Source: Bradyrhizobium sp. ISRA430
Lineage (GTDB): Bacteria > Pseudomonadota > Alphaproteobacteria > Rhizobiales > Xanthobacteraceae
NCBI RefSeq assembly: GCF_029909975.1
Contig: NZ_CP094516.1
Span: forward strand, 8,286,501 to 8,350,500
Reading direction: 5' to 3'
DNA length: 64,000 nucleotides
Shown piece after piece: positions 23,926 through 32,730 of the stretch. The position numbers and the translations under genes were made by a program. The notes under the pieces were generated by a model, which searched no databases, was not told the DNA's origin, and saw only the letters and a list, made by a program, of their open reading frames with translations. Positions within the stretch are counted from its first letter, which is position 1; the number at the start of each line of letters is the position of its first letter.

Positions 23926-25173
23926 TCAGAGGTGGAAGATATCGTCCATCCAGCCTGTGGCCTCCTGGGCGAGGCGAAGCCGATTGTTGACCTGTACGTG
24001 GCCGTCGGCCCCTGAAGCCGCATCGAGTAGAACGAAGGCTTTTCGGGTCGATTTGATGTCGCGGTGCCAGGCGTGAGCCTGCGCCGCGAAGACGGGCGAG
24101 TCGCCCGCGCCGAGGATCGACAGGAATGGAACAGTGACCAAGGCAGGGTCGGCGATCATGTTCGACGTGCGCGCCAGGAAGTCCTGCGGGCTGCTCGCAC
24201 CGGCTTTCCATAACGTGACTTGCGCGCTGCGCAGTGCAGATGCCGAAGGCGGCTGCGCTGACTTCGCCTTCTCTTTGACCGCCAGCGCGAACATCTCGGC
24301 CGGGTTCGGAAACGGCGTGCTGGCGATCACGGTGGCAAAGCGTTCATCATGGCCCGCCGCGCGCGCGGCGAAGTACCCGCCCAGACTGAGCCCGATCAAA
24401 GCAATACGGCCGGGCTTCGCGCCGAAACGGCTGACGAGCAGATCGACAATCGCAGCGATCGGCTTCTCCGCTTCAGCTTGCCAATAGAGTCCGTCCGCCT
24501 GCGTGATGCCTTGTCCGGGAAGGTCGGCCAGGGCAACGGAGTAACCACGGTCGAGAAGATTGCGGCCGACGGTCAAGAACAGATCTTCAAAGCAAGTGTC
24601 GGCACCGCCTATCACGAGCACCACGGGAGCATTCGGATTCGCATTCTGGAAATAGGCGCCCGGCAGTTGCTTGCCGCCGAAAGGTACCTCGAAATGAGAC
24701 GCGGGGAGCGCAAGCTCCTTCATGGCTGCGACAAAGGCAGTCTTGTGTTTGACCACGAGGGACTTGAACAGATCGCCGGGGCCCGCGAATTGCCAGGCCG
24801 AGCGGTAGCTGGCGAACGCCTTGAGCCGGGCCTCACCGGCGGCACGCTTTCGGCCCTGCGCATTCCAGCTGTCCGCCTGGGCGTTCATGGCGTCGCCGTA
24901 ATTTGAAAAGGCGCGCACCCAGCTGTCCGCATCGCCATCCGTAATCTGCGAAGCGATGTAGAAAGCCTGCCCGATATCAAGGCCGCCCGCGGGACCCCAG
25001 CCGAGCGCCGCAACGAAAAAGAAGTCCATGTCCGGATCGGCAAAGCGATAGGTCTGGCCAAGACGCTGATCGGGCCGCTTGTCGGTCGCAGTGGATTGCG
25101 CCATTGACCCCTCCGTGGCCAAAGTTGCAGCAGCGAGGCTCGCTCCAGCGACGATTATCGTTCTCCGGTCCAT
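23926..25173 (-). CDS. Exported alpha/beta hydrolase of the DUF1100/FrsA-like type
   Basis: A twin-Arg-like signal region (MDRRTIIVAGASLAAATLAT) precedes a helical N-terminal cap of about 150 residues and then a hydrolase core with the nucleophile elbow GLSLGGY, the acid around ILGAGDSPVF and a histidine in DGHVQVNN. The cap-plus-core layout matches FrsA-like and pseudooxynicotine-hydrolase-like enzymes that cleave C-C or ester bonds. The length of 415 residues fits. A TetR gene diverges from it across a 105-bp gap containing a palindrome, so that TetR is its likely regulator. Confidence 0.8.
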   Translation of the reverse strand: MDRRTIIVAGASLAAATLATEGSMAQSTATDKRPDQRLGQTYRFADPDMDFFFVAALGWGPAGGLDIGQAFYIASQITDGDADSWVRAFSNYGDAMNAQADSWNAQGRKRAAGEARLKAFASYRSAWQFAGPGDLFKSLVVKHKTAFVAAMKELALPASHFEVPFGGKQLPGAYFQNANPNAPVVLVIGGADTCFEDLFLTVGRNLLDRGYSVALADLPGQGITQADGLYWQAEAEKPIAAIVDLLVSRFGAKPGRIALIGLSLGGYFAARAAGHDERFATVIASTPFPNPAEMFALAVKEKAKSAQPPSASALRSAQVTLWKAGASSPQDFLARTSNMIADPALVTVPFLSILGAGDSPVFAAQAHAWHRDIKSTRKAFVLLDAASGADGHVQVNNRLRLAQEATGWMDDIFHL

Positions 25174-25223
25174 TGCTCAACTCTGTTCTGAGAAAGGTCT
25201 CTGAAACTGATGACCGTTGCGAT

Positions 25224-25244
25224 AATATGAGTATTGCTCACATT
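25224..25244. promoter_or_regulatory. Palindromic operator candidate between hydrolase and TetR genes
   Basis: AATATGAG, five bases TATTG, then CTCACATT form an inverted repeat with seven of eight arm positions paired. It lies in the short divergent gap, 50 bp from the hydrolase start and 34 bp from the proposed TetR start. Its size and position fit a TetR operator that controls both genes. Confidence 0.5.
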
Positions 25245-25278
25245 CTCAACTCGCGTTTGGCGCCACGGGCGATTCCCA

Positions 25279-25902
25279 GTGAAACCGACATCAAAACAAT
25301 CAGTTAAACGCAGGACGCCGCAGCAGGCTCGTGCCCAAAACAAGGTCGACCTCATATTGGAAGCTGCCACGCGGCTCATTCAGCGAGGCGGCATGGACGG
25401 CCTGACGACGAATGCAATTGCTGAAGCGGCCGGAGTCAGCATCGGCACGCTGTATCAGTATTTTGACAACAGGGACGCGGTCCTCGAAGCTTTGTCGGGG
25501 CGAGAGCTGGAAGGACTGTCAAATCGTGTGATGCAGGCGATGACGACTGCCCGCGCCGGGGCGACAGGAGAACGCATTCGGATCATCGTGCATTCCATAC
25601 TGACGAGCTATGGCGGGCGGCGTCGGGTCCACCGAGTTCTGCTTGAACATGCGTTGTCGCGCGGACCTGCTACCAGGCTGAACCCGCTCTTCAAGAGCCT
25701 GACCGACATGCTGACGACAGCCGGCCCGGACGGCTCGGGTGGCGTGAGAAGACCTATGCGCCCGGCGGACGCATTCGTTCTTGTCTACGCCTTCGCCGGT
25801 GTGATGCGCGCGGTGGTGGCGACGGAAAATAAACAGGTGCCGCAGCACGAGCTGGAGCAATCGCTGACCAGGCTCATCGCCGGCTTTGTCGAGGGCAGCT
25901 AG
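25279..25902 (+). CDS. TetR/AcrR-family repressor
   Basis: The N-terminal helix-turn-helix is clear (ILEAATRLIQRGGMDGLTTN, then AIAEAAGVSIGTLYQYFDNR) and is followed by an all-helical ligand domain. I chose the GTG at 25279, because the TTG at 25234 lies inside the palindrome; neither has a strong ribosome binding site. It diverges from the exported hydrolase gene and probably represses it and itself. The ligand is unknown. Confidence 0.85.
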   Translation: MKPTSKQSVKRRTPQQARAQNKVDLILEAATRLIQRGGMDGLTTNAIAEAAGVSIGTLYQYFDNRDAVLEALSGRELEGLSNRVMQAMTTARAGATGERIRIIVHSILTSYGGRRRVHRVLLEHALSRGPATRLNPLFKSLTDMLTTAGPDGSGGVRRPMRPADAFVLVYAFAGVMRAVVATENKQVPQHELEQSLTRLIAGFVEGS

Positions 25903-26036
25903 AGGAGGCTTGCTCGTGGCTCGGCGCGGGTCTCGCCGTTTCCGTGATGGACGGTCGCGACACCTGTGAGCTTGACAGCTTGGCGCCTTTGTTAGCACTT
26001 TGCAACCATCGGTTTACCGCTGCGGGAAGACGGAGG

Positions 26037-26963
26037 ATGCAGTACCGCCATCTCTATTATTTCGTGAAAATCGTCGAAGCCGGCAGTTTCTCTCAGGCTG
26101 CCAGGACCATTCACGTGGCGCAGCCGGCCTTGAGCCAGCAGATCGGCGAACTGGAAGCGTCCCTAGGCGTCGCATTGCTGCATAGAAGCGCGCGGGGCAT
26201 CAAGCCGACGGCTGCCGGGCAGCGGTTCTATGACGAAGCATCCTCGATCCTGCGCCGATACGAGAATCTGCCGGCCCTGGTGCACTCCAAGATCGGTGAA
26301 ATCGAAGGGCCGGTCAGCCTCGGGATGCCGGCATCTCTTTCCACGACCCTGGTCGGGCCGTTCATTGAACTGTGCCGGGCTACTCATCCGAAAATCACGC
26401 TTAGATTCGTCGATGGCGATAGCGAATTCCTGCGCGAGGAGGTCGAGAAGAGTCGCCTGGACCTGGCTCTCATTTTTGAAGATGAGTTCTTTCCCACGGT
26501 ACAGCGGCAGCCGCTGTTCCAGCAGGACCATTATCTCGTCCGCAGCAAGCAATCGGCTCCGATCGCCGGCTCAACAATCCCGATCAAGGAACTTGCGGAG
26601 ATCCCGCTGATCCTTCCGGGTCAATCGAATGCGCGGCGAATCGTTATCGACCGTGCTTTCGCTAAGGCCGACATCTCGGTGCAGCTTGCCGCGGAGGCGG
26701 ACAACATCTCGAGCGAACTTTCGGCGGTGCGCTCCGGCGCTGCCAGCACCATCCTGAACTTGGGGGACATGTCAGGTTTCTCGCTCGCCGACTTTGCCGA
26801 GCCGGTGCTGATTACGCCGACATTCCATCTTACCTGCTGCCTGATTTGGTCCAACCAGTTCACGCTGACGCTGGGTGCCGAAGGCGTGAAGAAACTCCTG
26901 ATTGAATTTCTGAAGGAGCAGATCGAGCACGCCAGGAAGCCGGGAGCGGTGTGGTTGGATTAA
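26037..26963 (+). CDS. LysR-family regulator (NAC/Cbl-like)
   Basis: It starts MQYRHLYYFVKIVEAGSFSQ, the typical opening of the NAC-like LysR branch, with the recognition helix in VAQPALSQQIGELEASLG. The effector domain is complete at 308 residues. The frame continues upstream to 25944, but homologous LysR proteins start at this ATG, which has GGAGG directly before it. It is very similar to the LysR at 32731-33657 over the first 100 residues, so the two are probably duplicates. A strong hairpin follows its stop. Confidence 0.87.
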   Translation: MQYRHLYYFVKIVEAGSFSQAARTIHVAQPALSQQIGELEASLGVALLHRSARGIKPTAAGQRFYDEASSILRRYENLPALVHSKIGEIEGPVSLGMPASLSTTLVGPFIELCRATHPKITLRFVDGDSEFLREEVEKSRLDLALIFEDEFFPTVQRQPLFQQDHYLVRSKQSAPIAGSTIPIKELAEIPLILPGQSNARRIVIDRAFAKADISVQLAAEADNISSELSAVRSGAASTILNLGDMSGFSLADFAEPVLITPTFHLTCCLIWSNQFTLTLGAEGVKKLLIEFLKEQIEHARKPGAVWLD

Positions 26964-26972
26964 ATACCGATA

Positions 26973-26996
26973 GGCAGGCACCGGAAGGTGCCTGCC
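26973..26996. terminator. Hairpin terminator between convergent genes
   Basis: GGCAGGCACC, loop GGAA, then GGTGCCTGCC form a perfect 10-bp GC-rich stem. It lies 10 bp after the LysR stop and 10 bp before the end of the facing Tat-protein gene, so it can serve both. There is no strong T tract on either side. Confidence 0.7.
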
Positions 26997-27006
26997 GCTC
27001 GTCCGA

Positions 27007-27291
27007 CTAGCGGCCGCCGCCGCCATGCTCGTCGGCAAATGCGACGCCCGCCTGGGTCTCTTCGATGGCCTGGCGGACCAGCTCCACTGCGCGTGCGCGG
27101 TGACCGCCCTTGTTTGCAGTCGCCTCCTGCAACGACTGCAGCGCTTGATGCAGCGATGCAAGCGCACGTTCCATGTTACCCTGATAGGCCTCGGCCGATT
27201 GCGCTGTGGCCGCGAGCAGCCCGATGCTCGCAATGCCAGTTGCGACAGTTGCGGCGAAGCCGCGGCGCGTGAACTGAGAATCGAATTTCAT
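27007..27291 (-). CDS. Small Tat-exported helical protein
   Basis: The 94-residue product starts MKFDSQFTRRGFAATVATGI with a twin-arginine motif (TRRGF), a hydrophobic stretch and cleavage near AEA. The mature part is one amphipathic helical region (NMERALASLHQALQSLQEAT, then NKGGHRARAVELVRQAIEE) ending in a His/Gly-rich tail. Similar short proteins are common in Bradyrhizobium genomes and have no known function. The frame extends upstream to 27537 but that part is not protein-like. A copy of the 48-bp element lies 108 bp upstream. Confidence 0.75.
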   Translation of the reverse strand: MKFDSQFTRRGFAATVATGIASIGLLAATAQSAEAYQGNMERALASLHQALQSLQEATANKGGHRARAVELVRQAIEETQAGVAFADEHGGGGR

Positions 27292-27399
27292 GTGGTGTTC
27301 CTTCTCTCGATGCGGAAATGCCAAGCGCCTGACCGTTCCCCTCATGACGAGGCGATCGGCGCCGTGCGGCCACTTCCGTGGTCGATCGATCGCCCCGCG

Positions 27400-27447
27400 A
27401 CAAATACCGTTTGAATATGCGGGCATAGCCGTCGCCGATGGCGACGG
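27400..27447 (-). repeat. 48-bp upstream element, copy 4 (before the Tat-exported protein)
   Basis: Read toward the gene at 27291, it contains CTATGCCCGCATATTCAAAC, then GGTATTTGT. The distance to the ATG is 108 bp. In the reverse direction its frame contains a stop codon, which argues that the conservation among copies is not for a peptide. Confidence 0.78.
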
Positions 27448-27643
27448 ATCGGCGTGCCGATGTCGTCTTTGGTGATGAACGTCGTAGACTGTAACGCCTT
27501 CGTGAAAGCGTGCATCGAAGCGACATCGACGCAACAAATGGCCGTCGTTGCCGAGGCGCGGATACGAAGCGTAACGCTTTGATAGACCGTACCAAAGGCC
27601 AGTCGCGTGGGCAGCTTCAGGACGAGCCGGTCGGCATCAAAGA

Positions 27644-27691
27644 ACGAACCTATAGGCCACGCAGATACCTGCATATGGAAGCTGTATTTGT
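27644..27691 (+). repeat. 48-bp upstream element, copy 5 (before the small membrane protein)
   Basis: It contains GATACCTGCATATGGAAGC, then TGTATTTGT, and lies 173 bp upstream of the ATG at 27865, the longest distance among the copies. Together with copy 4 it occupies the 570-bp gap between two divergent genes, one copy per gene, each oriented toward its own gene. The rest of the gap (27,292-27,864) shows no gene. Confidence 0.8.
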
Positions 27692-27864
27692 CCGGGATGC
27701 CAGCGTGGATCATTAGTCGCGCCCGTTAAGTGGCGGGACGGAGCGGAGCACTCGCTCGTGAATCTTTTTCGGCGAGACTGAGAAAGGGTCAACGAGCTGG
27801 GCTCTGGACCGAAAAGTGAATGCCAGCAGATGAGGGGGCTCCCTGAGGAGCCGAGCAATGATCC

Positions 27865-28194
27865 ATGTCAAATCGACTGTCGATAAGAGCAGGAAGCCAA
27901 GCGCTCGCGTCCCACATTCTGCCGGTCTCGGCGACGATGATCGGCGTTTGCGCGACGCTGATCGGCCTGGTCAAGCTAGCCGAAGCGAAGCACGGATCGT
28001 CGCATGTCGACGAATACGCCGCTCTCGCATCGGTCATGTTCCTGGCGAGTGCGCTGACATCTTACCTCTCAATTCGATATTCGCAGCGCGCCGGCCTGAG
28101 CTATCGCATCGAGCAGATCGCAGACCTGATCTTCCTCGGCGGTCTGATCGGGATAACGCTCGTTGCGACGCTGTTTGCCTATGAAGTGATCTGA
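27865..28194 (+). CDS. Small membrane protein with three or four helices
   Basis: The 109-residue frame has hydrophobic segments around LPVSATMIGVCATLIGLVKL, ASVMFLASALTSYLSI and ADLIFLGGLIGITLVATLFA, a pattern far too regular for chance. A competing frame starting at 27858, with the better ribosome binding site (GAGGAG), gives an arginine-rich peptide without family features and is rejected. No named family is recognised. Copy 5 of the 48-bp element lies upstream. Confidence 0.65.
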   Translation: MSNRLSIRAGSQALASHILPVSATMIGVCATLIGLVKLAEAKHGSSHVDEYAALASVMFLASALTSYLSIRYSQRAGLSYRIEQIADLIFLGGLIGITLVATLFAYEVI

Positions 28195-28302
28195 CCAACA
28201 AGGCTTCGCCAAGGGACCGCCTGGCAAGCTGGCGCGGTGGTGCGTCCGACGATGCACTCAGAAAGAGAATAGATTCGTTCAATCAACCAAAGGAGAGGGC
28301 CA

Positions 28303-28584
28303 ATGTATCGCAAATCAATCAAGCTCGCCGCCGTTGGCGGCATCGTCCTGACGCTCGCCAGCAGCGCGGCGTTCGCGGAAGGCACGGCAGCTCAACGGCA
28401 GGCCTGCACGCCGGACGTGTTTCGGCTGTGCAGCCATTTCATCCCGAATGTCGGCGAGATCGTTGCCTGCCTGCGGGGCAATGAAGCCCGGCTGAGCGAG
28501 GCGTGTCATGAGGTGATGTTCGGCGGCCAAGTTGAGCCGGAAAGATACTCGCCGGCCCGCTCGCAGGCGGCATGGACCCGATGA
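28303..28584 (+). CDS. Small exported Cys-rich protein, paralogue 2
   Basis: The product starts MYRKSIKLAAVGGIVLTLAS with a signal peptide ending near AFA. The mature part AQRQACTPDVFRLCSHFIPN, followed by V-x-x-IVACL and a final cysteine in SEACHEVMF, has the same four-cysteine layout as the protein at 15982. An AAGGAG site precedes the ATG. A lipase gene starts 41 bp after it and an ABC exporter and PLD gene follow closely, so this is probably the first gene of that operon. The function is unknown. Confidence 0.78.
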   Translation: MYRKSIKLAAVGGIVLTLASSAAFAEGTAAQRQACTPDVFRLCSHFIPNVGEIVACLRGNEARLSEACHEVMFGGQVEPERYSPARSQAAWTR

Positions 28585-28625
28585 ACGGCCCGGGCGCTGG
28601 CAACCAAGATACAAGTGAGGCTCTC

Positions 28626-29867
28626 ATGAATATGTTGAAGCAGATGAAAGCACCGTCGGTCCTGAGGCGCTGCTTGGGCGTAATCGCTGGCGCGGCCGCG
28701 TTGGCGCTTTCTGTCGTCGGCGCAGATGCGCAAACCTCTTTCTATGACGCATCGCGCCAGGAGATTGCCGGACGTCCGGGAACGCTGATCCGCTCAGAGC
28801 CGATGAGCTTCGCGCCTGCGGGCGCGCAAGCCTACCGCGTGCTCTATCGCTCGACCGGCATGCACGGTGAGCCGATTGCGGTGTCCGGTGTCATCATCGT
28901 GCCGCCGGGCCCGGCGCCCGCAGGCGGGCGGCCCGTCGTTGCCTGGGCGCATCCGACTACGGGCGTGGTGCCACACTGCGCGCCGTCGCTGGCGATTTTT
29001 GTGTTCCAGCAAATGGCGGGCCTGCGTCAGTTGATTGAGCAGGGCGTCGTGGTCGCGGCCACAGACTATCCAGGCTTGGGGACGCCAGGCCCTCATCCTT
29101 ATCTCGTCGGCGACAGTGAGGCGCGAGCGGTTATCGATTCCGTGCGTGCCGCGCGCAACCTGCCAGGCGCGGAGACCGGCAACAGTTTTGCGGTCTGGGG
29201 GCATTCGCAGGGCGGACAGGCCTCGCTCTACTCCGGTCTGATTGCCAGGACTTATGCGCCCGAGCTCAACCTGGTCGGTGTTGCCGCGGCGGCGCCCGCA
29301 ACTTCGCTCGTCACCTTGATGGGTGACGATTTCAAGACGTCCGGTGGCAAGAACCTGACCGCGATGACGTTGCGGTCGTGGTCGCGCGTTTATGGCGCGC
29401 CGATCAACAAGGTCGTGTTGCCGGAAGCCATGTCGGCAGTGGACCAATTGGCCAACGAATGTATCGAATCGATCTTCGACATCCTGGCGCGACGCCGGAC
29501 GGAGAAGCCGCTCGAGGAGCACTTCCTCTCGGTGCCGAACATCGCGACCGTCGAGCCCTGGCGTTCCCTGGCGGCGCGCAACACCCCGGGCGCGCTGCCG
29601 TCGAGCATTCCGCTCTTTCTCGCGCAAGGCACGACCGACGATATCGTGCGCCCCGAAGTGACCGCGAGCTACATGCAGCGGCAATGCAAGGCAGGCAGCA
29701 AGGTGCGGATGATGTGGGTGCAGGGCGTCGGACACGGCTTTGTCGCACGCGACAGCGCTGACGCCGCCGTCAGCTGGATGATGGATCGCTTCGCCGGCCG
29801 GCCGGCGCCGACCGACTGTGGCAAGCCGCTGTCCAGCACCGCTGATGCGCAATCACCGGCGCAGTAG
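28626..29867 (+). CDS. Secreted lipase-family alpha/beta hydrolase
   Basis: After a signal peptide (LGVIAGAAALALSVVGADAQ) comes a hydrolase domain with WAHPTTG near the oxyanion hole, the nucleophile elbow WGHSQGGQ, the acid in LAQGTTDDIVRP and the histidine in GVGHGFVA. This is the secretory-lipase (LIP) arrangement and length. I chose the ATG at 28626, which has TGAGG five bases upstream; the frame opens 18 codons earlier. It is followed 13 bp later by an MsbA-like exporter gene. It probably hydrolyses lipid esters in the periplasm or outside the cell. Confidence 0.83.
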   Translation: MNMLKQMKAPSVLRRCLGVIAGAAALALSVVGADAQTSFYDASRQEIAGRPGTLIRSEPMSFAPAGAQAYRVLYRSTGMHGEPIAVSGVIIVPPGPAPAGGRPVVAWAHPTTGVVPHCAPSLAIFVFQQMAGLRQLIEQGVVVAATDYPGLGTPGPHPYLVGDSEARAVIDSVRAARNLPGAETGNSFAVWGHSQGGQASLYSGLIARTYAPELNLVGVAAAAPATSLVTLMGDDFKTSGGKNLTAMTLRSWSRVYGAPINKVVLPEAMSAVDQLANECIESIFDILARRRTEKPLEEHFLSVPNIATVEPWRSLAARNTPGALPSSIPLFLAQGTTDDIVRPEVTASYMQRQCKAGSKVRMMWVQGVGHGFVARDSADAAVSWMMDRFAGRPAPTDCGKPLSSTADAQSPAQ

Positions 29868-29880
29868 TCGGAGAAGAGCA

Positions 29881-31674
29881 ATGTCTCGTCTTGTGATCGA
29901 TCTGCTGAGACCCTATCGCGGCCGGCTGACAATCGTATTTCTCGCCATGCTGATCGAGATTGCGATGAGTCTGGCCGCGCCCTGGCCGTTGAAGCTTGTC
30001 CTGGACGATGCGCTCGGCAGTCACCGCTTGCCCGAATGGTTGAGCTGGGCCCACGAATATGGCGGCTTCGGCAAGCATACGCTGGGCGTAGCGCTTTTTG
30101 CCGGCGCGGCGACTCTGGCGATCGCAGCCGTCGCGGCGGTCGCGAGCTATTTCGACAGCTACTTCACGACCAGCGTGGGGCAGTGGGTCGCCAACGATTT
30201 ACGGCTGCGCATCTACGAGCACCTGCACCGGCTCTCGCTCCGCTACTACGATCATGCCAAGATCGGCGCGCTGGTATCGACCATTACCAGCGACGTCGCC
30301 ACCATCCAGGATTTCGCGTCCTCATCCACGCTCGAAATCGTCATCGATCTTCTCACCATCGTGTTCATGGTAGGAGTGATGTTCTGGCTCGACTGGGACT
30401 TCACGTTGATCGCCGTTGCGTTCACGCCCATCCTTCTGCTCTTCGCGTTCCATCTCAAGAGAGCCGTCAAGGCCGCCACCCGCGCTCTCCGGCACCGCCA
30501 GGCAGAGGTGCTCTCGATCGTGCAGCGCGGACTTGGCTCGATCCGCCTGACAAACGCTTTCGGAGGCCAGGCTCTGGAGATCGCGCACCTGGAAAACGCA
30601 AGCCACGCTTCCGTCGCTGCAGCGCTTCGCGCGCGCGGCATCAAATCGCTGATGTCACCCATGGTCAGCATCGTGGTCGCGATCTGCACCGCCGTCGTGC
30701 TCTGGAAGGGAACGTCACTGATCATCGCGGGAACGATGACGGCGGGAGCGCTGACGGTCTACCTCGCTTATCTCAAGAAGTTCTTCAAACCGGTGAAGGA
30801 TCTCGCCAGCATGACCAGCACCATCGCGCAGACGACAGTCGCGCTGGAGCGGATTCAGGCGATCCTCTCGGCTGACGAAATCGTCCGCGAGCGTCCGGGC
30901 GCGATCGATCCGGGCCGGGTCCGCGGCGCGATCCGCTTCGACCGTGTCAGCTTTGGCTATGAGGCGGACAGGCCGGTGCTGCACGAGGTATCCTTCAGCA
31001 TCGAGCCAGGAGAGGTGGTCGGTATTGTCGGCCCGACCGGCTCTGGAAAATCGACCGTGCTGAGCCTGCTTCCACGCTTCTACGAGCCCATGCTGGGCCG
31101 TGTGCTGATCGACGGCATCGACATTGCAGACTACAAGATCGCCGCGTTGCGGTCGCAGATCGGGTTCGTCTTGCAGGATACCGTGCTGCTTCACGGTACG
31201 ATCGGGGAGAATATCGCGTATGGGCGGCCCAATGCGACCGAAGCTGAGATCATCGAAGCCGCCAGGATCGCCAATGCTGATGAGTTCATCAGCCGGATGC
31301 CACAGGGCTATGATTCGGTTGTTGGCGAACGGGGCGAAATCCTGTCGGGCGGCCAGCGTCAGCGCATCGCCATCGCACGGGCGGTGATCCGCAACAGCCC
31401 GATCCTGATCCTGGACGAGCCGACCGCTGCTCTCGATCCGGAATCCGAGCACCTGGTGATCGAGGCGCTGCGGCGGCTGATGAGAGGTCGCACCGTCATC
31501 ATGATCGCGCACCGTCTCAGCACGCTCGTCGATGCCGACAAGATCATCGTGCTGAAGGACGGCGTCGTGGTCGAGCAGGGCACCCATGAGGCGCTGATTG
31601 CCGGAGGCGGGCTCTTCTCCGAACTGCACCGGATCCAGTTTCAGGCGGCGCGGCACGTTGCCGACGCTGCCTAG
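29881..31674 (+). CDS. ABC exporter half-transporter (MsbA-like, fused membrane and ATPase domains)
   Basis: About six membrane helices occupy residues 1-310, followed by an ATPase domain with Walker A GPTGSGKST, Q-loop in GFVLQDTVLL, signature LSGGQRQRIAIARA, Walker B ILILDEPTAALD and the switch histidine in IAHRLSTL. The length of 597 residues from the ATG at 29881 (GGAGAAG upstream) is normal. Family members flip lipids, peptides or drugs. Placed between a lipase and a phospholipase-D-like gene with gaps of 13 and 15 bp, a lipid substrate is the best guess. Confidence 0.9.
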   Translation: MSRLVIDLLRPYRGRLTIVFLAMLIEIAMSLAAPWPLKLVLDDALGSHRLPEWLSWAHEYGGFGKHTLGVALFAGAATLAIAAVAAVASYFDSYFTTSVGQWVANDLRLRIYEHLHRLSLRYYDHAKIGALVSTITSDVATIQDFASSSTLEIVIDLLTIVFMVGVMFWLDWDFTLIAVAFTPILLLFAFHLKRAVKAATRALRHRQAEVLSIVQRGLGSIRLTNAFGGQALEIAHLENASHASVAAALRARGIKSLMSPMVSIVVAICTAVVLWKGTSLIIAGTMTAGALTVYLAYLKKFFKPVKDLASMTSTIAQTTVALERIQAILSADEIVRERPGAIDPGRVRGAIRFDRVSFGYEADRPVLHEVSFSIEPGEVVGIVGPTGSGKSTVLSLLPRFYEPMLGRVLIDGIDIADYKIAALRSQIGFVLQDTVLLHGTIGENIAYGRPNATEAEIIEAARIANADEFISRMPQGYDSVVGERGEILSGGQRQRIAIARAVIRNSPILILDEPTAALDPESEHLVIEALRRLMRGRTVIMIAHRLSTLVDADKIIVLKDGVVVEQGTHEALIAGGGLFSELHRIQFQAARHVADAA

Positions 31675-31689
31675 AGGAGGACAAGGCAG

Positions 31690-32697
31690 ATGTCACATCG
31701 ATTGATCGTGCTTCCGGACGACACCGCGAGCGCCATCGTAGATCCGATCATGTCAGCGCAACACGCGCTGAACATCCGCATGTTCCTGTTCACCGATCCG
31801 TCCCTGCTCAATGCCGTTATCGCGGCGCGGCGCCGCGGCGTGCATGTGCGGGTGATGCTCAATCCGGCGAGGCGTGATGGAAGGAGCGACAATGACGCGA
31901 CCAGGGCCATGCTGCTCCAGGCGGGTGTGGATGTTCGCGATAGCAGCGCAGAATTTGCTGTTACCCACCAGAAGTCGATGGTGATCGACAACCGGATCGG
32001 CTTCGTCGAATCCCTGAACTGGGAGACGCGCGACCTCACCGAGACGCGTGACTACGCGGTCGTATCCACGGACGCGGCGCAAGTTGCGGAGATGGTGCGA
32101 TGCTTCGATGCCGATTGGGAGCAGCGGCCGTTCGAGCCGACACCGGGCTCCAGCCTGATCTGGTGCCCAAACAACGGCCGGCAGCGTATCGCGAACTTCA
32201 TCGACGGCGCCACGGAAACGCTGTGGCTGCAGAACGAGCGCTACCAGGACATGGTGATCATCGAGCGCCTGGTCCGCGCGGTCAAGCGCGGGGTCCAAGT
32301 CCGGATCATGTCCCGTGCGCTTCACAAACTCAAACGCAAGAAGCTGTTTGAGGGTGTCAGCGGGCTGCGCATCGTTCACGACGTCGGCGCCAAGGTTCAT
32401 GCGCTGAAGAAGCTGAAGCTGCACGGCAAGATGATGATTGCTGACAACAGGCGTGCCGTCGTCGGTTCGATCAATCTCAGTCCTGGCAGTTTTGACGACC
32501 GTCGCGAGCTTGCCATTGAGACGTCGTCGGCCCACGTGGTGAGACGGCTCGTCGAGACGGTTGAGCACGATTGGAAGCATTCGTGCAAATTGCCATTATC
32601 CGACGAAGCCGTGTTCGCTGATTTGACGGGACACGGAGTGAAGGACGTGAGCCGGCTTGCTCTGGCCCAAAAGGACCGATATGAACCGTATCCTTGA
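31690..32697 (+). CDS. Phospholipase D-superfamily protein (cardiolipin-synthase-like)
   Basis: Two complete HKD motifs are present: HQKSMVIDN near residue 95 and LHGKMMIADN near residue 240, each followed by the conserved GS/ES-x-N segment (FVESLN, VGSINLS). The length of 335 residues and the absence of membrane helices fit soluble PLD-like phosphodiesterases or ClsB/C-type cardiolipin synthases without the N-terminal anchor. The ribosome binding site is AGGAGG. It is the last gene of the lipase-exporter operon. Confidence 0.87.
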   Translation: MSHRLIVLPDDTASAIVDPIMSAQHALNIRMFLFTDPSLLNAVIAARRRGVHVRVMLNPARRDGRSDNDATRAMLLQAGVDVRDSSAEFAVTHQKSMVIDNRIGFVESLNWETRDLTETRDYAVVSTDAAQVAEMVRCFDADWEQRPFEPTPGSSLIWCPNNGRQRIANFIDGATETLWLQNERYQDMVIIERLVRAVKRGVQVRIMSRALHKLKRKKLFEGVSGLRIVHDVGAKVHALKKLKLHGKMMIADNRRAVVGSINLSPGSFDDRRELAIETSSAHVVRRLVETVEHDWKHSCKLPLSDEAVFADLTGHGVKDVSRLALAQKDRYEPYP

Positions 32698-32730
32698 AGC
32701 GTACTTCAGTCGTTCCCGCCGTTCCGGACG

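Noticed and set aside
27858..28184. Alternative frame at 27858 with the better ribosome binding site
   Set aside because: Its product is Arg-rich and unstructured, whereas the overlapping frame at 27865 has three or four clear membrane helices.
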